Part shown: in pieces, positions 56,384 through 64,000 of the stretch
How positions within the stretch are numbered: the first letter of the stretch is position 1
Layout: each line of letters begins with the position of its first letter
DNA from: Serinicoccus chungangensis
GTDB taxonomy: Bacteria; Actinomycetota; Actinomycetes; Actinomycetales; Dermatophilaceae
Length of the DNA: 64,000 nucleotides
Assembly (NCBI RefSeq): GCF_006337125.1
Contig: NZ_CP040887.1
Span: 1,860,001 to 1,924,000, forward strand
Direction: 5' to 3'
Program-made: the position numbers and the translations under genes
The notes under the pieces: generated by a model
Seen by the model: only the letters and a program-made list of their open reading frames with translations
Database searches by the model: none
Told to the model about the DNA's origin: nothing

Positions 56384-57337
56384 ATGAAACCGGCCCTGGA
56401 GGGCTTCCTCCACACCCACCACTTCGCCATCACCACCGCCGAGGCCGCCTCCATCGGCATCTCGCGGGAGGTGCTCCGGCTGCTCGTGGCCCGCAAGGTC
56501 CTGACCCGCGTGGGCAGAGGCGCCTACGTGCAGACCAGCGCGCTGGAGCGCGAGCCCTACGACGCCGGTCGGCATGTGCTCCGGGTCCACGCGCTCGTGC
56601 GCAGCCGGCCCGAGGACTGGGCCGCCAGCCACCTGTCGGCGGCGTTGCTCTGGGGGCTGCCGGTCCCGCAGGTGCCCCTCGAGCGCCTGCACGTGTGCCA
56701 CGCACGCCCGGTCGGGACCAGCCGCCGGCGCTCCGACTACAGCGTGCACCTGTGCCCCGGCGAGGAGCGGATCACCCGGGTCGAGGGCCTGCCGGTCGTC
56801 GCTGCCGCGACGGCGGTGGTCGGCACCGCGCTGCAGGTGCCGCACGGGCCGGCCGTGGCGGCGATGGACGCCGCCCTGCACCGCGGGCTGGTCTCCCCCG
56901 ACGACCTCGTGGAACAGCTCCACGCGTGGGCGCACGTCCCCGAGGTCGTGGGAGCCAGGCTGGCCGTCGCGCGGGCCGACGGCCGCAGCGAGTCCCCGGG
57001 TGAGTCGCTCCTGAGGCTGATCCTCCTCGACCTGGGCCTCACCGTCATCCCGCAGTACGTGGTCCGCGACGGCGACGTCGTCGTGGCTCGCGTGGATCTC
57101 TACCTGCCCGAGCTGGGGGTGGTCCTGGAGTTCGACGGGCGGCTGAAGTACGCCGGGCAGGACGGCCGGCAGGCCCTGGCGGCCGAGAAGCACCGCGAGG
57201 ACCGGATCAGGGCGCTCGGCTACGGGGTCGGACGGCTCACGTGGGAGTGCCTCACGCAGCCCGCCGTGGTGTCCGGGGTGGTCGCGCGGGCCGCTCGGAG
57301 CGCCCACCCGCACCTCATCGCCACCCGGGCCTCGTGA
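56384..57337 (+). CDS. AbiEi-like winged helix plus DUF559/PD-(D/E)XK nuclease-like protein
   Basis: 317 aa. The N-terminal domain (FAITTAEAASIGISREVLRLLVARKVLTRVGRGAYV, quoted in parts) is the winged helix shared with AbiEi antitoxins. The middle (PEDWAASHLSAALLWGLPVP) is common to this family. The C-terminal end VDLYLPELGVVLEFDGRLKY with following Lys looks like a Vsr/DUF559-type PD-(D/E)XK nuclease core. No AbiEii-type toxin gene is nearby, so it is a solo gene, as is frequent in actinobacteria. ATG 56384; CAGCCT lies 7 bases upstream. Repeats flank the gene on both sides. Confidence 0.8.
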   Translation: MKPALEGFLHTHHFAITTAEAASIGISREVLRLLVARKVLTRVGRGAYVQTSALEREPYDAGRHVLRVHALVRSRPEDWAASHLSAALLWGLPVPQVPLERLHVCHARPVGTSRRRSDYSVHLCPGEERITRVEGLPVVAAATAVVGTALQVPHGPAVAAMDAALHRGLVSPDDLVEQLHAWAHVPEVVGARLAVARADGRSESPGESLLRLILLDLGLTVIPQYVVRDGDVVVARVDLYLPELGVVLEFDGRLKYAGQDGRQALAAEKHREDRIRALGYGVGRLTWECLTQPAVVSGVVARAARSAHPHLIATRAS

Positions 57338-57405
57338 CGCCCCGGTGCCGGGCGGCCGGTCGGCGGGGCTGTCCGTCGGCCGGGAGGTCGACCTTCGTCC
57401 TGGTA

Positions 57406-57457
57406 GTCAGCTGTCGTCCTCCTCGACGGGGCCGAAGGTTGACTAGGAGGACGAGGG
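57406..57457. repeat. palindromic element downstream of the AbiEi-like gene
   Basis: tcgtcctcct (57414-57423) pairs perfectly with aggaggacga (57445-57454), 21-base loop. The loop tcgacggggccgaaggttgac matches the upstream element's tcgagggggctggtggttgac, while the stem bases differ in a compensated way. Bases 57338-57490 hold no gene. Confidence 0.75.
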
Positions 57458-57490
57458 ATGACGAACCGGACGACAGCGGTCGGGCGAGCG

Positions 57491-59715
<2,225 letters not shown>

Positions 59716-59781
59716 GGCCTCCCCACCGGACCCGCGGCAGGCCCGCACCCGACGCGCGGTGGGCCCGCCGGACCGTCCGGG

Positions 59782-60876
59782 TCAGCCGATGCCGGCCGCC
59801 CCGAAGGCCAGTCCGAGCAGGTAGGTCGCGACTGCGGCGCCGTACCCGATGAGCAGCTGGCGCACGCCCCGGCCCAGGGGGGAGGCGCCCGACAGCACCC
59901 CCACCACGCCACCGGTGACCAGCAGCGCGATCCCGACGGCGAGCATGGCGACGCCGGCCGCGGCATACCCCGTCAGACCGAGGAGGTAGGGCAGCACCGG
60001 GATGAGGGCTCCGGAGGCGAAGAAACCGAAGCTGGACAGCGCGGCCCCCCACGGGTTGAGGACGGCGTCCTGCTCGTCGGCGTCGGTGGCGGCCACCGGC
60101 ACCGCGTCCTCGGGCGCCCGCCCGGCCTGCTGGACCTGGCCGAGGACCGTCGCGGCGCGCGACCGCGCGTGGTCCCGGTCCATGCCACGCGCCCGGTAGA
60201 CCAGCTCCAGCTCGTTGGCCTGCAGGTCCAGGGCGCCCAGCGCCTCCTGGGTGCCCCTGGCCGGCTGCGAGGCGGCCAGCAGCTCGCGGGCCGAGCGCAC
60301 CGAGATGTACTCCCCGGCGCCCATGGACAGCGCCCCGGCGAGCAGCCCGGCCATCCCCGCCGCCAGCACCACGGCCCCCGACACACCCGTCCCGGCCATG
60401 CCCATGATGAGGGCCAGGTTGGACACCAGCCCGTCGTTGGCCCCGAACACGGCGGCCCGGAAGTTGCCGGACAGCTGCAGGCGGCCGCGGGCGGCGAGGC
60501 CGCGCAGGACCTCCTCGTGCACCTGCTCGTCGGCGGCCATGGAGGAGGCGGCGTCGAGCTCACCGGCGTACTGGTTGTCCGACTTCGACCGCTGCAGCAG
60601 GGCGAGGACGAAGACCATCCCGAACCGGCGGGCCAGCCACGTCTGGGCCCGGTGGGCGAGGGTGGGATGGGGCGTGGGGTGCGCCCGCTCCCCCAGCAGC
60701 GTCACCCAGTGCTCGGCGTGCCGCTGCTCGGCGTCGGCGAGACCGGTGAGGATCGCCCGCTCCTCGCCCTGGCGGCGCGCCGCCAGGTCCCGGAACGCCC
60801 GCATGTTGGCGTGCTCGTCGGCCAGGTGTCGCCGCCAGCGACGCACGTCCGCGGCGGTGGGATCGGTGGTGGTCAC
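59782..60876 (-). CDS. ferritin-like / VIT1 (CCC1) fusion, iron or manganese transporter
   Basis: 364 aa. An N-terminal ferritin-like (rubrerythrin type) domain, about residues 1-130, carries Glu and His ligands (LADEHANMRAFRDLAARR, ADAEQRHAEHW). The membrane part is VIT1/CCC1-like with five helices: NFRAAVFGANDGLVSNLALIMG, LSMGAGEYISVRSA, and the C-terminal pair. MbfA-type proteins with this layout export iron. GTG start; TAGACT lies 8 bases upstream. Convergent with the MBL gene. Confidence 0.9.
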   Translation of the reverse strand: MTTTDPTAADVRRWRRHLADEHANMRAFRDLAARRQGEERAILTGLADAEQRHAEHWVTLLGERAHPTPHPTLAHRAQTWLARRFGMVFVLALLQRSKSDNQYAGELDAASSMAADEQVHEEVLRGLAARGRLQLSGNFRAAVFGANDGLVSNLALIMGMAGTGVSGAVVLAAGMAGLLAGALSMGAGEYISVRSARELLAASQPARGTQEALGALDLQANELELVYRARGMDRDHARSRAATVLGQVQQAGRAPEDAVPVAATDADEQDAVLNPWGAALSSFGFFASGALIPVLPYLLGLTGYAAAGVAMLAVGIALLVTGGVVGVLSGASPLGRGVRQLLIGYGAAVATYLLGLAFGAAGIG

Positions 60877-61068
60877 GTCGGGCAAGTCTACGGGCCCACC
60901 CCCGCGCCGTCCGCGCCGCACGGCCGCGCACCGGGGTGCCCGGTGGCGGTGCCGGGTGGCGACGGAGGTTTCCCGGCGGTGCACGGTCCCGGCCCGGCAG
61001 TCGGCGAAGGGCCCCGCCCGGCAGGCGGCACCCGGAGCCTCCGCGAGGGCCGCTATCCTGACCGGTGT

Positions 61069-61457
61069 GGATGAGTCGGCCAGGCGGCCGCGTCGGGCAC
61101 CTCCGGGTGACCCGCCGAGGAACGTCCGGGCTCCACAGGGCAAGGTGGTGGCCAACAGCCACCCGGGGCGACCCGCGGGACAGTGCCACAGAGAACAGAC
61201 CGCCCACCGCCTCGGCGGTGGGTGAGGGTGAAACGGTGGTGTAAGAGACCACCAGCACGCCAGGTGACTGGCGTGGCTCGGTAAACCCCACCTGGAGCAA
61301 GACCAGACAGTGCGCGACCGAGGGCTGCCCGCCCGAGCGCACGGGTAGGTCGCTGGAGGTGCGCGGCAACGCGCACCCGAGATAGATGGTCGCCACCCTC
61401 GCGGTGCCGGTGACGGCGCGAGGGGACAGAACCCGGCGTACCGGCCGGCTCATCCAC
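61069..61457 (+). ncRNA. rnpB: RNase P RNA, bacterial class A
   Basis: Conserved 5' core GAGGAACGTCCGGGCTCCAC at 61119-61138 and CAGGGCAAGGTGGTGGCCAA, the GGTAAACCCCACC element (61280-61292), and the 3' core GAGATAGATGGTCGCC (61378 onward) with ACAGAACCCGGCGTA. Helix P1 is formed by GGATGAGTCGGCC (61069-61081) and GGCCGGCTCATCC (61443-61455). TATCCT (61054-61059) is a suitable -10. About 389 nt; ends are approximate. Confidence 0.95.
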
Positions 61458-61471
61458 CCCCTCGGGGAGGC

Positions 61472-61615
61472 TCAGAGGTGCAGCGCGCCCGTCGCCAGGT
61501 CGACGAGGACGAAGATCGCGGTCACCACGAGCAGACCGATGATCAGGGCGGTCAGTCCGCCGCCGAAGCTGCCGCGTCGGGTGCTGGCCGGGGTGGTCTG
61601 GTCGGAGTCCGTCAT
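61472..61615 (-). CDS. small single-helix membrane protein
   Basis: 47 aa: polar N-terminus (SDQTTPASTRRGSFGGG), one membrane helix (LTALIIGLLVVTAIFVLVDLATG), and ALHL at the end. It starts at ATG 61615, with a longer frame upstream that is unlikely. No family recognised; it resembles small hydrophobic proteins widely annotated in actinobacteria. It lies convergent with rnpB, whose 3' end is 14 bases away. Confidence 0.6.
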   Translation of the reverse strand: MTDSDQTTPASTRRGSFGGGLTALIIGLLVVTAIFVLVDLATGALHL

Positions 61616-61628
61616 AGCCCTGATCCTG

Positions 61629-62459
61629 TCATACCGCGCGGGCGTCCAGGAGCGCGGTGACGCTGCGCGCCACGCCGTCCTCGTCGTTGCTCGGCACCAC
61701 CTCGTCGGCCAGCTCCAGGACCTTCGGGTGGGCGTTGGCGACGGCGTGGGCACGGCCCGCCCACTCCAGCATCGGTATGTCGTTGAGCATGTCCCCGAAC
61801 GCCCACACCTCGTGCGGCGCCACCGGCGGGTCCTGCTCGGCGCACCAGGTCAGGAGCGCGAGCGCCTTGGTGACCCCCCGTCCGGTGATCTCCCCGAGCT
61901 GGACCGCCCCGGAGTCGGCCACCTCGGCGCGCTCCCCCACGACCTCCTTGACCCGGGTGCTGATCTGCTCGGTGGTCCAGTCGAGGTGCCGCACGAGGAT
62001 CTTGCCGGCCGGCTCCTGGGCCAGCTGCCCGATCTCGCCGACCAGCCACTGGCCGTCGGTCCGGTCGTTGGCCCGGTGGAAGTGCGGCTCGCGGGCGAAG
62101 CCGCGCACCGACTCGGTGGCCAGCGCCACCCCCGGCATGGCCTCCTTGAGCTCGGCCAGCAGGGTGCCCACGAGCTCGCTGGGCATCAACCGGTGGCCGA
62201 TGATCTCGCGCCGCGTGACGTCGTAGGTGAAGGCGCCGTTGCCGCACAGCGCCACCGCCTCGACCCCGAGGTCGCCGAGCTCGTCCATCCACCGGGGCGG
62301 GCGCGCCGTGACCAGCACCACCCGGACCCCCGCGGCCGCGCAGCGGTCGAGCACCGCGCGGGTGCGGTCCGAGACCGTGCCGTCCGAGCGCAGCAGGGTG
62401 CCGTCGCAGTCGGAGGCCACGACGCGCACCCCGTCGGGGCCGGGCGGGGTGTTGCTCAT
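61629..62459 (-). CDS. HAD superfamily hydrolase, Cof/IIB type
   Basis: 276 aa phosphatase. VVASDCDGTLLRSDGTV (motif I), VLVTARPPRW (motif II), GRGVTKALALLTWC with the conserved Lys (motif III), and WAFGDMLNDIPMLEWAG (motif IV). The C2B cap separates motifs II and III. It should act on a small phosphorylated metabolite such as a sugar phosphate. ATG overlaps the RNB gene stop (ATGA). Confidence 0.93.
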   Translation of the reverse strand: MSNTPPGPDGVRVVASDCDGTLLRSDGTVSDRTRAVLDRCAAAGVRVVLVTARPPRWMDELGDLGVEAVALCGNGAFTYDVTRREIIGHRLMPSELVGTLLAELKEAMPGVALATESVRGFAREPHFHRANDRTDGQWLVGEIGQLAQEPAGKILVRHLDWTTEQISTRVKEVVGERAEVADSGAVQLGEITGRGVTKALALLTWCAEQDPPVAPHEVWAFGDMLNDIPMLEWAGRAHAVANAHPKVLELADEVVPSNDEDGVARSVTALLDARAV

Positions 62460-63919
62460 CCGTCCTGCCCCACGATGCGCAGGTCGACCTCGCCCGCGAG
62501 GACGTCGGCGCGCTCCACCCGCACGGTGACGGTGCTGCCCAGCCGGGCGGTGCCGGAGGCGACGTCGCTGACGGGTGGGTCCAGCAGCTGCACCTGCATC
62601 CGGTCGCCGTTGACGCCGTCGACGACGACCGCCTCGAAGTCCTCCCCCACCCGGTCGCGCAGCACGGCCGCCTCGACCGCCGTCAGGCAGGCCCGGTCGA
62701 CGGCCCGGGCCCGCCGACCGGTCTCCTCCATGACGGCGGGCAGCCCCGGCAGGGCCTCCCGCGCCCAGGCGGGCACGTCCCTGCCGGCGCAGAGCGCCTC
62801 GCACACCGCCAGCCCGAACCGGTCGACCAGGCGACGCAACGGCGCGGTCACGTGGGCGTACGGCGCCGCGACGGCGGCCTGGACGCGGTCCTCCTCCGGC
62901 GGCAGCTCGCCATCGAAGGCGGTGTAGCCGGCTCCGCGGAAGAGGAAGGTCGCGGCGTTGACGATCGCGAGGTGCCGGCTGTCGGCCCGGTCGAGGGTGC
63001 GCAGGAACTCGCCGTAGGGCATGCCGTCCGGCCAGTGGGCGCCGAGCGCCTCGACCTCCCGGCGGAAGCGCGCGACCGCGCCGTCCTCGGGCTGCGGCAT
63101 GGTCCGCAGGATGCCCACCCCGCCCTCGAGCATCATGCGGGCGGCGACCATCCCCGTGAGCAGCGAGATCTGCGCGTTCCAGTCCTCGGCCGGCAGCAGC
63201 GGGCGCAGGCGCAGCGTGTAGTCGCACCCCTCCTCGTCGCCGGTCCCGACCTCCTGCTCCGGCATCGGCAGGCTCGCGCCGCCGCGCGCGACCTCGCGGG
63301 CGGCGCGCAGCTCCCCCACCTCCTTGAGCAGCAGCAGCGTCTGCTCCGCCTCCCCGCCGTCGACGAGCTCCTGCACCTGCTCGTAGGTGTAGCGGCGGCG
63401 GGAGCGCACCATCGCCCGGTAGATCTCGGCGGTGTCGCGCGTGCCGTCGGCGGTGAGCCGGATGTCCCAGACGTATGCCGGTCGCACGGCGTCGGGGAGC
63501 AGGCTGGCCGCCTCCTCGCTGAGGGCCGGCGGGTGCAGCGGCACGCGCGTGTCCGGGCAGTAGATCGTCTGGCCGCGCAGCCGCGTCTCCGCGTCGAGCG
63601 CGCCGCCCTCGGCGAGGAACGCGGGGACGTCGGCGATGGCGTAGCGGACGCGGAAGCCCGCGCCGTCGCGCTCCAGGTGCATGGCCTGGTCGAGGTCCAT
63701 GGACCCCGGCGGGTCGACGGTGACCAGCTCGACCGCGGTCTCGTCGCGCTCGGGCAGGTCCGGGGCGGCCACCGCCTGCTCGACCTCGGCCAGCGCCGCC
63801 TCCGGGAAGGTCTGGCGCACCTCGAGGTCGTCGCGGACCTGCTGGAACGCCCGCGCCAGCAGCCGGCCGGTCTCGGACGCGGTCGGGTCGCAGGCCAGGC
63901 TCGTCGCACGCTCCACCAT
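62456..63919 (-). CDS. RNB-domain ribonuclease (RNase II/R type, short)
   Basis: 487 aa, half the length of RNase R, without clear N-terminal cold-shock domains or a full S1 domain. The RNB core is intact: VTVDPPGSMDLDQAMHL (the Asp cluster that binds metal), YAIADVPAFL, CPDTRVPLHPPALSEEAASLLP, and YAHVTAPLRRLVDRFG. A 3'-5' exoribonuclease; this short type is common in actinobacteria. ATG 63919 with TAGGGT 7 bases upstream; a GTG at 63949 lies upstream of the -10 box and is unlikely. Confidence 0.92.
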   Translation of the reverse strand: MVERATSLACDPTASETGRLLARAFQQVRDDLEVRQTFPEAALAEVEQAVAAPDLPERDETAVELVTVDPPGSMDLDQAMHLERDGAGFRVRYAIADVPAFLAEGGALDAETRLRGQTIYCPDTRVPLHPPALSEEAASLLPDAVRPAYVWDIRLTADGTRDTAEIYRAMVRSRRRYTYEQVQELVDGGEAEQTLLLLKEVGELRAAREVARGGASLPMPEQEVGTGDEEGCDYTLRLRPLLPAEDWNAQISLLTGMVAARMMLEGGVGILRTMPQPEDGAVARFRREVEALGAHWPDGMPYGEFLRTLDRADSRHLAIVNAATFLFRGAGYTAFDGELPPEEDRVQAAVAAPYAHVTAPLRRLVDRFGLAVCEALCAGRDVPAWAREALPGLPAVMEETGRRARAVDRACLTAVEAAVLRDRVGEDFEAVVVDGVNGDRMQVQLLDPPVSDVASGTARLGSTVTVRVERADVLAGEVDLRIVGQDG

Positions 63920-63926
63920 GAGGCCC

Positions 63927-63961
63927 ACCCTACGTCGGGGCACCGACACCTGACCTAGGCT
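63927..63961. promoter_or_regulatory. divergent leaderless promoters (RNB gene / yaaA)
   Basis: Minus-strand TAGGGT (63932-63927) is 7 bases before the RNB ATG, and plus-strand TAGGCT (63956-63961) is 6 bases before the yaaA GTG. 48 bp separate the starts. Confidence 0.5.
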
Positions 63962-63967
63962 GACGCG

Positions 63968-64000
63968 GTGCTCATCCTGCTCCCGCCGTCCGAGTCCAAG
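63968..64000 (+). CDS. yaaA: peroxide-stress protein YaaA, 5' end only
   Basis: The first eleven codons read (start GTG) V/M-LILLPPSESK, which is the invariant N-terminus of the YaaA/DUF328 family. The rest lies beyond the window. YaaA lowers free intracellular iron under hydrogen peroxide stress and has a DNA-binding HhH fold. Divergent from the RNB gene. Confidence 0.8.
   Translation, partial: MLILLPPSESK

Noticed and set aside
56384..57337. Type IV toxin-antitoxin operon (AbiE)
   Set aside because: Only the antitoxin-like winged helix is present; no nucleotidyltransferase toxin (AbiEii) follows, so a functional AbiE system is not supported.

Overview
The window is 64 kb of very GC-rich chromosome from an actinomycete, most likely a member of the Micrococcales (Intrasporangiaceae or Ornithinimicrobiaceae type; this placement is an inference). 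The evidence is the SteA/SteB, TlyA, PriA-type HisA and GlnA2-GlnE gene sets, an F420-type luciferase-like enzyme, polyphosphate glucokinase, GuaB1, a DUF222/HNH gene, a 16S-23S-5S operon without spacer tRNAs, and many leaderless genes. It is mostly conserved core genome. There is no prophage, insertion sequence or CRISPR array.

Layout. 1-5.8 kb: 5'-truncated DUF222/HNH gene, aspS with an apparent T-box leader, a small membrane protein and a sugar MFS porter. 5.9-8.2 kb: pyrG and an ADP-ribose-pyrophosphatase-like Nudix gene. 8.3-20.9 kb: one minus-strand chain of eleven genes in which every neighbouring pair shares a 4-base ATGA/GTGA overlap: TPR protein, HAD-IIA, small ORF, tlyA, nadK, recN (frameshifted here), steA, steB, a MraY/WecA-like protein, murJ and a glycosyltransferase fused in frame to an alpha/beta-hydrolase. 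This links rRNA methylation, NAD phosphorylation, repair, septation and envelope-precursor handling. 20.9-26.6 kb: rRNA operon on the minus strand, with promoter and long-range processing stems. 26.7-30.7 kb: tyrS, 3-methyladenine glycosylase, argH and argR with ARG-box-like sites.

30.7-39.1 kb: YjbR-like gene, a phosphotransferase interrupted by an amber codon, an SDR, pheS-pheT, a TrmH methyltransferase and infC-rpmI-rplT, in which infC appears to use an AUC start. 39.1-46 kb: a large secreted subtilase with kelch repeats, then a Fur-family regulator and catalase pair with a palindromic operator candidate. 46-54.2 kb: SseB-like protein, PriA/HisA, an unknown gene, glnE, glnA2, an alkyltransferase-like protein with Trp in place of the catalytic Cys, and an F420-type oxidoreductase. 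54.2-64 kb: a small protein, map, ppgK, an AbiEi-like/DUF559 gene flanked by related palindromic repeats, guaB1, a metallo-beta-lactamase-fold protein, a ferritin-like/VIT1 protein, RNase P RNA, a Cof-type phosphatase, an RNB exonuclease and the first codons of yaaA.

The most notable signals are the T-box core on aspS, the 11-gene overlap chain with its fusion and frameshift, repeated use of a TAnnnT -10 box 6-8 bases from the start codon (twice overlapping the upstream gene's TAG stop), and the AUC start of infC. Positions were read by eye. RNA ends are approximate and no database search was run.
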